Origin: Martelella sp. NC20
GTDB taxonomy: Bacteria; Pseudomonadota; Alphaproteobacteria; Rhizobiales; Rhizobiaceae
Direction of reading: 5' to 3'
Length of the DNA: 64,000 nucleotides
Assembly: GCF_013459645.1 (NCBI RefSeq)
Contig: NZ_CP054861.1
Span: 3,708,001 to 3,772,000, forward strand
Shown here: piece after piece, positions 17,821-27,436 of the stretch
How the letters are laid out: each line of letters starts with the position of its first letter
How positions within the stretch are numbered: the stretch's first letter is position 1
The notes under the pieces: model-generated
Told to the model about the DNA's origin: nothing
The model's input: the letters and a program-made list of their open reading frames with translations, nothing else
Databases searched by the model: none
Program-made: the position numbers and the translations under genes

Positions 17821-17836
17821 TTGCAATGCTTTGCAA
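17821..17836. promoter_or_regulatory. Candidate operator upstream of the ABC operon
   Basis: TTGCAATGCTTTGCAA is two copies of the self-complementary hexamer TTGCAA separated by 4 bp. It lies 65-80 bases before the first gene of the operon that encodes a LacI regulator. LacI-family sites are palindromes of about this size, but the central CG usual for them is absent. The 200 bases beyond it, up to the repeat at 18021, are AT-rich with no gene. Confidence 0.3.
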
Positions 17837-18020
17837 TCCTCGCCGCCATCAATGCACCGGTCGTGTGACAGTTCTATTTCAACCCGTTTTCGTTTTTGTG
17901 AAAATTGAGCTCCGCAAAGCGCGGCGCCATCCGATTTTGCGCGCTACAGCAGGACAACTATATCAAAATTTATAACTTGTTGTTTTATAACCGCAATATC
18001 AAATTTACGAAGAAATACAA

Positions 18021-18080
18021 TGGCGGGCCACGCCCGACGATGATGAGCACTATGTCTACGCTGTAGACCTCTAACGCCGC
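18021..18080. repeat. Imperfect 60-bp direct repeat, left copy
   Basis: Matches 19633-19691 with about six substitutions and one 1-bp gap. Without that extra base the sequence could be read as the C-terminus GHADDDEHYVYAVDL followed by a stop. The copies may therefore be remnants of the 3' end of a gene, duplicated around the flavin monooxygenase. Between this copy and the monooxygenase start there are about 330 bases with no supportable gene. Confidence 0.7.
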
Positions 18081-18414
18081 ACGTCGTGACTTTCGAAGCT
18101 TTTACCCGCGGTTCCGCCAGTTGCCGAATGAACTTGGTCTGGTGGTCCGCGGACAGGCGGCTTTTGGGCGCGGAGGCCGCGCATAGATGCCGTCTCGAAT
18201 ACAACGGTATCCTGAAGACCGCGAGGAGCAGGTACCGGGCCTTGTTGAATCCGACAGTTTCCTGTATCTGTTGAGGGTCGCGCAAAACGACTGCTTTTGC
18301 ACAGCGCCCATGCTCCGCAAGCCGTCGCATACACGTCGTCCCGCCCTACGTGGCCGCCCAGCGTCTCCCAACAACCGCCAGCATCGAAGGATGCTGCTGC
18401 ACTGGAGCGCGCAC

Positions 18415-19554
18415 ATGCGAAACACCATAGCTATCATCGGCGCCGGCCTTGCCGGCCTGACGCTCGCCCGTACCCTACACCAGCACGGGATCGAAGCGAC
18501 GATCTACGAAGCCGAGCCGTCACCGATCGCCAGAAAGCAGGGAGGCTTGTTCGATATTCACGAGCATAACGGTCAACTCGCGCTCAAGGCGGCTGGTCTG
18601 TATGACGCATTCCTGCGGCTTGTTCGGCCAGGTGAAGATGCAAAGCGCGTCGTCAACAAGGATGGGATCATCCTGCTGGACGAGGCAGGGAACCGCACGC
18701 CCCGGCGCCCGGAGGTCGATCGTGGTGAACTTCGCGCCATGCTGATCGCCTCGCTTCCGGACACCGCGATACGGTGGGATCACAAGGTCACGGACCTGGC
18801 GCGGACCGCAGAGGGCCGGCACGCGGTCGGCTTCGCCAACGGAACCCAGGCGACGGTTGATCTGCTCGTCGGCGCTGACGGCGCCTGGTCGAAGGTCCGC
18901 CCACTGCTTTCCGATTCCAAGCCGGTCTATTCCGGCACCTGCTTCATCGAGATAGCGTTTGCTGCCGACGACACTCGCCATGCGGAAAGCGTGGCGGAAA
19001 TCGGAGCCGGCACCCTCATCGCTGCAGCGCCGGGAAAAGGTATAATCGCGCACCGCAATGCCGATGGCAGCGTTGCCGGATATGTCGCGCTGAACGAGCC
19101 GGAAGAGTGGGTCAGGTCCATTGATTTCAGCGAGGCTCACGCCGGGCTGGACTTCATCGCCCGGCAATTTGCAGGCTGGGCGCCGCACCTTGTCAGCTTC
19201 ATCACCGGCAGCGTTGCCGATCCCACGATCCGCCCGATCTACGCGCTGCCAGTCGGGCATGAGTGGCCGCGAAAGACCGGCCTGACGCTGGTCGGCGACG
19301 CGGCCCACCTTATGTCCCCATTCGCCGGTGAAGGCGCCAACTTGGCCATGTACGACGGCGCCGAACTCGCCCAGGCGATCATCGACACCCCCCACGACAT
19401 TGAAGCGGCCTTATCCAGGTATGAGGCGGCCCTGTTTGCGCGAAGCCGCGAAGTCGCGGGTCTCTCGGCGCAGAACCTGAGGCTGTTCTTCGGTAACACT
19501 GCCCCGGGCAGTGTGGTCGATCTGTTCAGCAGCTTTGCGGCATCTGGCGCATAG
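18415..19554 (+). CDS. FAD-dependent monooxygenase, TetX-like
   Basis: 379 residues, close to the 388 of TetX. The FAD-binding GxGxxG motif is IIGAGLAGLTLARTL (residues 7-21), and the second FAD contact GDAAHLMSPFAGEGANLAM (about residue 293) is the form typical of TetX and related aromatic hydroxylases. The start has GGAG seven bases upstream; the frame is open 228 bases earlier but that part does not look like the family. Likely a small-molecule hydroxylase. Tetracycline inactivation is possible but cannot be claimed from sequence. It stands alone between two direct repeats. Confidence 0.8.
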   Translation: MRNTIAIIGAGLAGLTLARTLHQHGIEATIYEAEPSPIARKQGGLFDIHEHNGQLALKAAGLYDAFLRLVRPGEDAKRVVNKDGIILLDEAGNRTPRRPEVDRGELRAMLIASLPDTAIRWDHKVTDLARTAEGRHAVGFANGTQATVDLLVGADGAWSKVRPLLSDSKPVYSGTCFIEIAFAADDTRHAESVAEIGAGTLIAAAPGKGIIAHRNADGSVAGYVALNEPEEWVRSIDFSEAHAGLDFIARQFAGWAPHLVSFITGSVADPTIRPIYALPVGHEWPRKTGLTLVGDAAHLMSPFAGEGANLAMYDGAELAQAIIDTPHDIEAALSRYEAALFARSREVAGLSAQNLRLFFGNTAPGSVVDLFSSFAASGA

Positions 19555-19632
19555 ATCAAACGACAGGGGTGGGCTATCAACTGCCCTTCGGGGGCATCGT
19601 TCCAGGATAGCCTGTGCGGCAATCGGCGGGTT

Positions 19633-19691
19633 TGGCGGGCCACGCCGACGAAGATGAGCACTACGTCTACGCTATAACCCTCTAATGCCGC
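19633..19691. repeat. Imperfect 60-bp direct repeat, right copy
   Basis: The partner of 18021-18080, in the same orientation. Here the frame reads GHADEDEHYVYAITL and then TAA without interruption, so this copy is closer to a possible ancestral gene end. Confidence 0.7.
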
Positions 19692-19754
19692 TTGGCGCTG
19701 CAATCGCCCTACGCAGCCAACCGCGCCTTAGCTGCCGTCTGATCGGAATGGGCC

Positions 19755-20243
19755 TTAGACGCCCATTGCGGCCTTTGTCGCAAAGGCGACAATGATCAGC
19801 GCCACCAGACCAAGGCCGAACATGACCGGCTTCGGCAACGATGGCGTAGCTGAGGTCGCCACGGCGCGCCGTGACAGAACGAGCGAGACTATGACCAAGG
19901 CGACGCCCAGACCTGTGCCGATCCATTCCAGCGTCGCCAGGAGCGTCGACATCGGATTGGGCGGCACAGGAAAAATACGCCCGAGATCGAGCAGATAAAC
20001 GCCGACGAAGCTGAGGCCGGCAAGGGCGGACCAGTTATGTCCTCTACCGGCCTTCGTGATCGTATAGGCGAGTACAAGACTGCCCAAACCAAGCACCGTC
20101 AAAAACACGTTGAATGCGCCGAGCACAACGGAGGGATAGGCGCTGAAATCTCGGGTTTCAACGAGTCCCCCGGGAATCATAAGCGCCAGATTCAGGGCGG
20201 ATGCGACCAGAAGCGTAGTGATGACAAGGCGGGAGTTGGACAT
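19755..20243 (-). CDS. Four-helix membrane protein of unknown function
   Basis: 162 residues with four clear hydrophobic segments (about residues 5-25, 40-62, 75-90, 105-125, with a further one near the C-terminus possible). It starts 4 bases after the TetR stop, so it is probably the target gene of that repressor in a two-gene operon. It is short for a drug transporter subunit and has no signature of the SMR family. Function unknown. Confidence 0.65.
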   Translation of the reverse strand: MSNSRLVITTLLVASALNLALMIPGGLVETRDFSAYPSVVLGAFNVFLTVLGLGSLVLAYTITKAGRGHNWSALAGLSFVGVYLLDLGRIFPVPPNPMSTLLATLEWIGTGLGVALVIVSLVLSRRAVATSATPSLPKPVMFGLGLVALIIVAFATKAAMGV

Positions 20244-20247
20244 TCGA

Positions 20248-20934
20248 CTAATCCTCGGGTGATTCGGAAACATTCGCTGACGCCGCGCCGCATTCGCCTG
20301 GCGCGAGCATTGCGGCGAACATGCTGAACACCCGGCGGTTGAGGACGCGGAGGCTCTGCGAATCGTGTTTTTGCGCATTCAGGGCAAACCAACGGTCGGC
20401 TTCACGCGCAGCAGCGAAAGCCATGTCCGTCAGCAAGGCGAGCGGCAGGTCCGAGCGGACGGCGCCGATCTGCTGTCCGGCTTCTATCAACCGCTCAAAT
20501 TGGGCGTGAAACGCTTCGAGCAGATCCGCGATGGCGGCCTGAGCCGCCGCTTCCTGGTAGACGCCGCGACCCAATTCAGCCAAGCGGTCGTTCTGCTTGA
20601 GGGTCGCCGTCACATGGCCGAAAAGCGCGGCGGACTGTTCCCAGTAATCAGCAATGGACTCTGGCTGAACCGGCCTTGCGTTGATCAGGTCGGCAAGTTC
20701 GGCGATGGCGCGCTCGATGACGGCGCGGTAGAGTTCGCTCTTATCCGCGAAATAATAGTAGGCTTGCCCCTTGCTGAGCGCGGCACGCGTTAGAATTCGG
20801 TTCATCGACGCGCCCTCGAACCCGAGCGCCCTGAATTCCTCTTCCGCCACATCGAGCCAGGCGGCCCGCTGGTGATCAGGCAGTTGCCGCAGTCGCACAC
20901 GGGCCTGAAGCCGCTGATCCAAGGGATGATCCAT
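20248..20934 (-). CDS. TetR-family transcriptional regulator
   Basis: About 228 residues. The N-terminal helix-turn-helix includes FEGASMNRILTRAALSKGQAYYYFADKSELYRAVI (motif about residues 38-72), and the C-terminal ligand domain is helical. A GTG 15 bases upstream would abut the large palindrome at 20952-20984 and has no ribosome site, so the ATG (MDHPLDQ) is preferred. The palindrome is almost certainly its own operator. It controls itself and the membrane protein downstream; the oppositely oriented monooxygenase may or may not be in its regulon. Confidence 0.85.
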   Translation of the reverse strand: MDHPLDQRLQARVRLRQLPDHQRAAWLDVAEEEFRALGFEGASMNRILTRAALSKGQAYYYFADKSELYRAVIERAIAELADLINARPVQPESIADYWEQSAALFGHVTATLKQNDRLAELGRGVYQEAAAQAAIADLLEAFHAQFERLIEAGQQIGAVRSDLPLALLTDMAFAAAREADRWFALNAQKHDSQSLRVLNRRVFSMFAAMLAPGECGAASANVSESPED

Positions 20935-20951
20935 AACAATCTCAGTCACTC

Positions 20952-20984
20952 GGACATATTTAGACCGATGGTCTAAATATGTCC
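20952..20984. promoter_or_regulatory. TetR-type operator, perfect 15-3-15 palindrome
   Basis: GGACATATTTAGACC, a GAT centre, then its exact reverse complement. It lies directly in front of the TetR gene. A perfect 33-bp inverted repeat in this position is the classical layout of an autoregulatory TetR site. Confidence 0.8.
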
Positions 20985-21157
20985 AGCCTGAATCTGCGAG
21001 CCGGTCATCAGGGCAGTGGATCGTGTCTGCCTACCGCGAATTTGGCCAAAAAAGTCCGTTCAGAAAACAGGCTGGTCGCATGGGAATGAACGGCAACCGG
21101 CGGCAATTGGGCCACTGTAGCGAAGAATATCGCGCCTTAGCGCAGAATCGGCGGGGG

Positions 21158-21247
21158 TGGCGGAGGAGGTGGGATTCGAACCCACGGTACGGTCTCCCGT
21201 ACGCCGGTTTTCAAGACCGGTGCCTTAAACCGCTCGGCCACTCCTCC
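21158..21247 (-). tRNA. tRNA-Ser (anticodon UGA)
   Basis: The minus strand begins GGAGGAGTGGCCGAGCGG and ends CTCCTCC-G-CCA, with the CCA encoded. The anticodon stem-loop CCGGTCTTGAAAACCGG gives UGA. A long variable arm (GTACGGGAGACCGTAC) and the T-arm GTGGGTTCGAATCCCAC identify a class II serine tRNA of 90 bases including CCA. Its 3' end faces the accessory block on the left. Confidence 0.95.
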
Positions 21248-21538
21248 GGCAGCGGCGCATTCACGAAATATTCGCATATGCCGCGTAGATGCTGGCCTTT
21301 AGCATCGTGGTCTCGGGCCGGTCAATCCCGATGATATCGGATGAACTGACCCGGACACGCGGCGGCGGTCGAAACACGTCAGGATCAATTTTGGGTTGCG
21401 CATTTCCGCCAATTTTGGTAACGCGCCACAAAGCGGCCATCAAGCATCCGCACAGGAGAGTTTGACACAATTTCAAGGTCCAGGGGTTCCGGCAGGCAGT
21501 TCTGACGGTACATCGACATAGACGGAAGAAATGTTGGC

Positions 21539-22387
21539 ATGAAAGAAATCCGGTTTTCCACCTCGCTGGCAATGCTGGCTTTGACTGCATTGATGGCTTC
21601 GTGCACGACCACGGGCGATACATCCGAAGATATCAAAGATGAAGCGGCGGAAGTCGCCGATGCTGCGGCCAATGGCATTTCCGAAGCGGATGCGCTTGCC
21701 TATCAGAAGATCGGCAAGCCCTATCAGGTGCGCGGCAAATGGTACACGCCGAAGTCCGACACCAAATACTCCAAGACCGGTCTAGCCTCCTGGTACGGGC
21801 CGAAATTCAACGGCGGGCGCACGGCGAGCGGCGAGATCTACGACATGTATCACCTCTCTGCCGCCCACAAGACGCTGCCGCTGCCAAGTTATGTCCGCGT
21901 GACCAATCTCGACAATGACAGTTCCGTCATCGTCCGCGTCAATGATCGCGGACCCTTTGTGTCCGGCCGGATCATCGACCTTTCCAAAAAAGCCGCGGAA
22001 ATGCTGAAAATGACGGGGGCGGGCGTGGCCAATGTCCGCGTCGATTACGTCGGCCCGGCCTCGCGCAATGCCGACGACATGAACTATCTGGTGGCCTCCT
22101 ACGAGAAGAAAGAGGTTCCCGAGGGCGTCGATCCCGGGCGTTTCGGCGAGGTGCAGGTCGCAAACGCGGAAACGCCGGCCGCAATCCCCGCAGTCGCGGC
22201 CAAGACAGAGGCGAGCGAAAAGCCCGTCGAGGTTGCTGAAGCTCCGGTAAAACCGGAACCGGCGCCCGCACAACTGGCGCTGGTGGAGGAAGCAAAGCCC
22301 GTCACGGCGAGCGACGCCGGTGCGGCCACAGAATCGATCCTCGCCGACAATACCGGCTACGCGGTCCCGATCCCGTTCAAAAGATAG
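21539..22387 (+). CDS. rlpA: RlpA-like septal ring lytic transglycosylase lipoprotein
   Basis: 282 residues. The signal peptide with lipobox LMASC (Cys at about residue 22) predicts an outer-membrane lipoprotein. The double-psi beta-barrel RlpA domain spans about residues 80-170 (GLASWYGPKFNGGRTASGE, then VIVRVNDRGPF). The C-terminal third is Ala/Pro/Glu-rich and no SPOR domain is visible. In related genomes a D-Ala-D-Ala carboxypeptidase gene often follows before tmk, but none is present here. It probably cleaves glycan strands during division. Confidence 0.85.
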   Translation: MKEIRFSTSLAMLALTALMASCTTTGDTSEDIKDEAAEVADAAANGISEADALAYQKIGKPYQVRGKWYTPKSDTKYSKTGLASWYGPKFNGGRTASGEIYDMYHLSAAHKTLPLPSYVRVTNLDNDSSVIVRVNDRGPFVSGRIIDLSKKAAEMLKMTGAGVANVRVDYVGPASRNADDMNYLVASYEKKEVPEGVDPGRFGEVQVANAETPAAIPAVAAKTEASEKPVEVAEAPVKPEPAPAQLALVEEAKPVTASDAGAATESILADNTGYAVPIPFKR

Positions 22388-22461
22388 CCCGCGCAGGCCT
22401 TTTGCCCCGGCGTGAATTCCTCTAAACCCGGACGAACCGATGGTCGGAGGAATGAGACAGC

Positions 22462-23121
22462 GTGAAGCGTGGAATTTTTATCAGCTTCGAAGGCGGCGAG
22501 GGCGCCGGCAAGTCGACACAGATACGCCTGCTTGCCGGCCGCCTTGCGGGTCTTGGTCGGCAGGTGGTGGTCACGCGTGAGCCGGGAGGTTCCGCCGGCG
22601 CCGAGGCCGTGCGGCACGTGCTGCTTTCGGGCGCCGCCGAACCGTTTGGCGTCGGCATGGAAGTGCTGCTGTTTGCGGCGGCCCGCAACGATCATGTCGA
22701 GGAGGTCATCCGGCCCGCCCTGGCAGAGGGCAAGATCGTGTTGTGCGACCGGTTCATGGATTCCTCGCGCGTCTATCAGGGCGCTGCGGGCGGGCTTGCC
22801 GCTGATTTCGTCTCGACCGTGGAACGGGTCGCCGTCGACGGCACGATCCCCGATCTCACCCTGATCTTCGATCTCGATGCGCTTGAAGGGTTGAAGCGCG
22901 TCAAGGCGCGTTCGCCCGAACAGGCGCTTGCGGGCGCGCCGGACCGGTTCGAAAAGGATGATATCGCGGTCCACGAGGCGCGCCGCCGGGCCTTTTTGAA
23001 GATCGCCGAGGCGGAGCCGGACAGATGCCGGGTGATCCGCGCCGACGACGCGCCCGAGACTGTCGCGCGCGCGGTCTGGCAGGCGGTTTCACCCCTTCTG
23101 GAGGTTCATGGCGATGGCTGA
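22462..23121 (+). CDS. tmk: Thymidylate kinase
   Basis: 219 residues. The P-loop [11 protein letters not shown] (residues 9-19) and the DR motif in [14 protein letters not shown] identify a dTMP kinase, which makes dTDP for DNA synthesis. GTG start with GGAGG about 12 bases upstream. The 3' end overlaps holB by 8 bases, the usual tmk-holB arrangement. Confidence 0.93.
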   Translation: MKRGIFISFEGGEGAGKSTQIRLLAGRLAGLGRQVVVTREPGGSAGAEAVRHVLLSGAAEPFGVGMEVLLFAAARNDHVEEVIRPALAEGKIVLCDRFMDSSRVYQGAAGGLAADFVSTVERVAVDGTIPDLTLIFDLDALEGLKRVKARSPEQALAGAPDRFEKDDIAVHEARRRAFLKIAEAEPDRCRVIRADDAPETVARAVWQAVSPLLEVHGDG

Positions 23122-24142
23122 CGACATGGTTCTCGAAGGCGCGGTCCATCCGGCCGCCAATCGCAATCTGTTCGGGCACGAAGCGGCGGAGGCCTATCTT
23201 GCGACGGCCTATAGCTCCGGCAAGGGGCATCACGCGATCCTGTTCGAGGGCGGCGAGGGGATCGGCAAGGCGACGCTCGCCTTCCGGTTCGCAAACCACG
23301 TATTGCATTATCCCGAGCCGCACTCCGCGCCCGATCATCTCATCGCGCCGGATCATGCAGCCCCCCTGACGCGCCAGATCATCGCCGGCGCGTCCCACGA
23401 CCTGCTCCATCTGGAACGGCCGGTCGATGTGAAAACCGGCAAGCGGCGCACCGCCATTACCGTCGACGAGGTCCGCCGGGCCGGGCATTTCCTGTCGCAG
23501 ACATCGGGAACCGGAAACTGGCGGATCGTCATCGTCGACGCCGCCGACGACCTCAACCGTTCGGCCGCCAACGCCATTCTCAAGATTCTCGAGGAGCCGC
23601 CCAGGAACGCGATGTTCCTGCTGATCTCGCACACGCCGGGACGATTGCTGCCGACCATCCGGTCGCGCTGCCTGCCGTTTCGCCTGCGGCCGCTTGCGCC
23701 GGAGGATCTGCTGAAGGCGCTCGGCGCTCTGGGTGTTGATAGCGGTGGCGAAGACGGGGCACGGCTTGCAGCGCTTGCCAATGGCAGCGTGTCCGAGGCG
23801 CTGAAGCTGGTCAATTACGGCGGCGGCGAGATCATCGACGCCTATCAGGCCACGCTTGAGGGTTCGGACGCCGAGGCCCGTGCGATGATGCACCGGCTTG
23901 CCGACACCCTTGCCAAGCGCGACAACGAAACCGTGTTCGACTTCCTGCTCGGCCATATCGAAGAGGATATCCGAAGCCGGGCGCGTGAGGCGGCGGAGGC
24001 CGGGGCGATCGCGCGGGCGGAGCGGCTGGCCGCGCTCTCCTCCGAGGTCGGCAATGATGTGGCGACGGCCGACGCCTTCAATCTCGACCGCAAGCAGCTT
24101 GTCCTCGATCTGCTCTCCCGCATCAGGCTTGCCGTCAAATGA
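23114..24142 (+). CDS. holB: DNA polymerase III subunit delta'
   Basis: About 342 residues, a clamp-loader AAA+ subunit. The degenerate P-loop region [17 protein letters not shown] is followed by a sensor segment [34 protein letters not shown], characteristic of delta'. Two in-frame ATGs lie 6 bases apart; the second is at better distance (9 bases) from the GGAGG site. Operon with tmk, and with metG-tatD-MBL downstream. Confidence 0.9.
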   Translation: MADDMVLEGAVHPAANRNLFGHEAAEAYLATAYSSGKGHHAILFEGGEGIGKATLAFRFANHVLHYPEPHSAPDHLIAPDHAAPLTRQIIAGASHDLLHLERPVDVKTGKRRTAITVDEVRRAGHFLSQTSGTGNWRIVIVDAADDLNRSAANAILKILEEPPRNAMFLLISHTPGRLLPTIRSRCLPFRLRPLAPEDLLKALGALGVDSGGEDGARLAALANGSVSEALKLVNYGGGEIIDAYQATLEGSDAEARAMMHRLADTLAKRDNETVFDFLLGHIEEDIRSRAREAAEAGAIARAERLAALSSEVGNDVATADAFNLDRKQLVLDLLSRIRLAVK

Positions 24143-24267
24143 ACGCCGCGCTCCGCTCGGTTTGACTTGATGCGATGCGGCACTGGCGTTAAGACCGGCG
24201 AAACGATCGACGCCGGCGCCGCGTTTCACGCGCCCGGCAGCAGCAGCCAAGCGGACGGACTTCGGAC

Positions 24268-25815
24268 ATGAGCGACAAGGCCAACAATTTCTACATCACG
24301 ACGCCGATCTTCTATCCGAACGGCACGCCTCATATCGGCCACGCCTATACGATGATTGCAACCGATGTGCTGGCGCGCTTTGCCCGCCTCGACGGCAAGA
24401 ATGTGCGTTTCCTCTCCGGCACGGACGAACACGGCCAGAAGATGCAGCAGACCGCCGAAAAGGAAGGTATCCCGCCGATCGAACTCGCAAACCGCAACTC
24501 GGCGGTGTTCCGCGACCTTCTGGCGCGGCTCAACTGCTCCAATGACGACTATATCCGCACCACCGAGGAGCGCCATCGCATCTCCGTCCAGGCACTGTGG
24601 AAGCGCATGGAGGAGAATGGCGATATCTATCTCGGCAAATATGGCGGCTGGTATTCGGTCCGTCAGGAGGCCTATTTCGACGAAAGCGAGACCACTCTCG
24701 GTGAGGATGGCGTGCGCCGCGAACCGCTCGGCTCGCCGGTGGAATGGGTCGAGGAGGAGAGCTATTTCTTCAAGTTGTCCGCCTATGGCGACCGGCTGCT
24801 CGACTATTACGAGGCGCATCCCGATTTCATCGGTCCCAATGAACGCCGCAACGAAGTTGTGTCCTTCGTCAAATCCGGCCTGAAGGACCTTTCGATCTCG
24901 CGCACCACCTTCGACTGGGGCATACCCGTGCCGGGCAATCCCGATCACGTCATGTATGTCTGGGTCGATGCGCTGACCAACTATATCACGGCGCTCGGCT
25001 TTCCCGATGAAACCGGCGCGCTCTGGGATTTCTGGCCCGGCATTCACATCATCGGCAAGGATATCATCCGCTTCCACGCCGTCTACTGGCCGGCCTTCCT
25101 GATGTCAGCCGGCGTGGCGCTGCCGGAGCGGGTCTATGCCCATGGCTTCCTGCTCAACAAGGGCGAGAAGATGTCGAAATCGGTCGGCAATGTCGTGGAT
25201 CCGTTCAACCTGGTTGAACATTTCGGGCTCGATCCGATCCGCTATTTCTTCCTGCGCGAGGTCTCTTTCGGTCATGACGGCAGTTACAGCGACGAGGGGA
25301 TAGGGACCCGGATCAATTCCGACCTTGCGAACGGGATCGGCAATCTCGCCAGCCGCTCGCTGTCGATGATCGTCAAGAACTGCGATGGTCAGGTGCCGGC
25401 CTGCGGTCCGCTTAACGACGCGGACAAGGCCATGCTCGCCAGCGCCGATAGCGTGATCGCGACGGTGCGCGCCGACATGGACCGGCTGGCGATCCACCGC
25501 GCGCTCGCAGCGATCATCGGCGTGGTTTCGGATGCCGACCGCTATTTCGCCGGACAGGAACCCTGGGCGCTGAAGAAGACCGATCCGGAACGCATGGCGA
25601 CGGTGCTTTACGTCACGGCCGAAGTGGTGCGTCAGGTTGCGATCCTGCTGCAGCCGGCCATGCCCGAATCAGCGGCGAAACTGCTCGATCTGGTCGCCGT
25701 GCCGGAAACCGAACGCACATTCGCGCATCTGGGTGAGGCGGGTCGTCTGAAACCGGGTACGCCGCTGGCAAAGCCTGAACCGGTGTTTCCGCGCTACGTC
25801 GCGCCCGAAGAATAG
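24268..25815 (+). CDS. metG: Methionine-tRNA ligase
   Basis: 515 residues. The HIGH motif is at 22-25 (PHIGHAYT) and KMSKS at 301-305. The form lacks the zinc-knuckle cysteines between about residues 125 and 165 and has no C-terminal tRNA-binding domain, so it is the compact type common in alphaproteobacteria. It charges initiator and elongator tRNA-Met. It lies in the tmk-holB-metG-tatD string. Confidence 0.96.
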   Translation: MSDKANNFYITTPIFYPNGTPHIGHAYTMIATDVLARFARLDGKNVRFLSGTDEHGQKMQQTAEKEGIPPIELANRNSAVFRDLLARLNCSNDDYIRTTEERHRISVQALWKRMEENGDIYLGKYGGWYSVRQEAYFDESETTLGEDGVRREPLGSPVEWVEEESYFFKLSAYGDRLLDYYEAHPDFIGPNERRNEVVSFVKSGLKDLSISRTTFDWGIPVPGNPDHVMYVWVDALTNYITALGFPDETGALWDFWPGIHIIGKDIIRFHAVYWPAFLMSAGVALPERVYAHGFLLNKGEKMSKSVGNVVDPFNLVEHFGLDPIRYFFLREVSFGHDGSYSDEGIGTRINSDLANGIGNLASRSLSMIVKNCDGQVPACGPLNDADKAMLASADSVIATVRADMDRLAIHRALAAIIGVVSDADRYFAGQEPWALKKTDPERMATVLYVTAEVVRQVAILLQPAMPESAAKLLDLVAVPETERTFAHLGEAGRLKPGTPLAKPEPVFPRYVAPEE

Positions 25816-25837
25816 CCAGAACAATAGAAAGACATTC

Positions 25838-26617
25838 ATGCTGATCGATACCCATTGCCATCTGGACTTCCCGGATTTCGACGCCGAGCGGGACGAACTG
25901 GTCGCGCGCGCGAAGGGAGCGGGCGTCGCGCAGATGGTGACGATCTCAACCCGCGTGAAGAAGTTCCCACAGATCATTGATATCGCAGAAAAATACGAGA
26001 ACGTTTTCTGCTCCGTCGGTACCCATCCCGCCAATGCCGATGAGGAACTCGATATCGCCGCGGAAGACCTGATTGCGTTGACGGCGCATCCAAAGGTGGT
26101 CGCAATCGGCGAGGCGGGGCTCGATTATCACTATCAGCCGGAAAAGGCCGAGGCGCAGAAAACCGGCCTCAGGCGCCATATCGATGCGGCGCGGCGTACC
26201 GGCCTGCCGCTGGTAATCCACAGCCGCGATGCCGATGAGGATATGGCCGCGATTCTGACCGAGGAGAGCGAAGCGGGCGCCTTTCCGTTCATTCTGCATT
26301 GCTTTTCATCGGGCAGGGCGCTTGCCGAAACCGGTGTCGCGCTCGGCGGTTATGTGTCGTTTTCAGGTATCCTGACGTTCAAGAACTCGCAGGAAATACG
26401 GGCGATCGCGGCGGATGTTCCGATGGACCGGCTGCTGGTGGAGACCGACGCGCCCTATCTTGCGCCGACGCCCTATCGCGGCAAGCGCAACGAGCCGTCC
26501 TATGTGGTCAATACCGCGCGGGTTCTGGCCGAGGTGAAGGGCATCGGCGAAGCCGAGATCGCCGCGATCACGACTGACAACGCGTTTCGCTGCTTTTCCA
26601 AGATGACGCGGGTGTGA
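25838..26617 (+). CDS. tatD: TatD family metal-dependent hydrolase
   Basis: 259 residues. The metal ligands of the amidohydrolase barrel are visible: HxH in IDTHCHLDF, a Glu in AIGEAGLDYH, His in LVIHSRDADED and in FILHCFSSG, and the final Asp in VETDAPYLAP. The family has 3'-5' DNase and D-aminoacyl-tRNA deacylase activities. It follows metG by 22 bases and precedes an MBL hydrolase by 3, as in most Rhizobiales. Confidence 0.9.
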   Translation: MLIDTHCHLDFPDFDAERDELVARAKGAGVAQMVTISTRVKKFPQIIDIAEKYENVFCSVGTHPANADEELDIAAEDLIALTAHPKVVAIGEAGLDYHYQPEKAEAQKTGLRRHIDAARRTGLPLVIHSRDADEDMAAILTEESEAGAFPFILHCFSSGRALAETGVALGGYVSFSGILTFKNSQEIRAIAADVPMDRLLVETDAPYLAPTPYRGKRNEPSYVVNTARVLAEVKGIGEAEIAAITTDNAFRCFSKMTRV

Positions 26618-26620
26618 GCT

Positions 26621-27436
26621 TTGGGATACAGGCGGCGTTTTACCATTCTCGGCTGCTCGTCGTCACCCGGTGTGCCCCGGATTACCGGCGACTGGGGGGG
26701 CTGCGATCCGGAAAATCCGAAGAACAGGCGTACCCGCACCGCTCTTCTGGTCGAACAGTTCGCCCCCGATGGCGGGGTGACGACGGTGGTGATCGACACC
26801 GGGCCGGATTTTCGCGAGCAGATGATTCGCACCGGCGTGACCCGGCTCGACGCGGTGCTATACACCCATGCCCATGCCGACCATCTGCACGGCATCGATG
26901 ATATCCGCGGCTATTTCCATGCCCAGCGCCGCCGCATCCCGGTCTACGCGGAGCCGGTGACGATGAGCCGGATACTGGATGGCTTTTCCTACTGTCTGCG
27001 GGTTCCCGAAGGCAGCACATATCCGGCGATCGCCGAGCCGAACCTCATTGAGGACCTCGACACGCCGGTGAAGATCGACGGGCCGGGCGGGACCATCGAA
27101 TTCCAGTCGTTCCCCCAGCAGCATGGCGATATCATTTCGCTCGGGTTCCGGATCGGCGACGTCGCCTACTGTACCGATGTCAGCGACTTTCCCGCCGCGG
27201 CGATCGCGAAGCTTCAGGGGCTGGACCTGATCATTATTGATGCACTGCAATATGACCCCCACCCGAGCCATTTGTCGTTGTCGCAGGCGCTCGGCTGGAT
27301 CGAACGCTTCGCCGCGCGGCGGGCGGTGCTGACCCATATGCATACCCCGCTCGACTACGACACGGTGATGGCGGAAACGCCGGACCACGTCGTACCGGGT
27401 TATGATGGCCTGACGATCGAATGCGATCTCCCCTGA
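26621..27436 (+). CDS. MBL-fold metallo-hydrolase, PhnP-like
   Basis: 271 residues. The zinc motif THAHADHLHG and downstream YCTDVSDFP (Asp ligand) and THMHTPLDYD (His) match PhnP-type phosphodiesterases. The N-terminus FTILGCSSSPGVPRITGDWG is conserved in the tatD-linked family. The start is a TTG three bases after the tatD stop; no ATG is available upstream. Likely a phosphodiesterase; substrate in this non-phn context is unknown. Confidence 0.82.
   Translation: MGYRRRFTILGCSSSPGVPRITGDWGGCDPENPKNRRTRTALLVEQFAPDGGVTTVVIDTGPDFREQMIRTGVTRLDAVLYTHAHADHLHGIDDIRGYFHAQRRRIPVYAEPVTMSRILDGFSYCLRVPEGSTYPAIAEPNLIEDLDTPVKIDGPGGTIEFQSFPQQHGDIISLGFRIGDVAYCTDVSDFPAAAIAKLQGLDLIIIDALQYDPHPSHLSLSQALGWIERFAARRAVLTHMHTPLDYDTVMAETPDHVVPGYDGLTIECDLP

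Noticed and set aside
17944..18330. Minus-strand frame covering the left 60-bp repeat
   Set aside because: No ribosome site or family similarity; it runs through AT-rich intergenic DNA and the monooxygenase leader.
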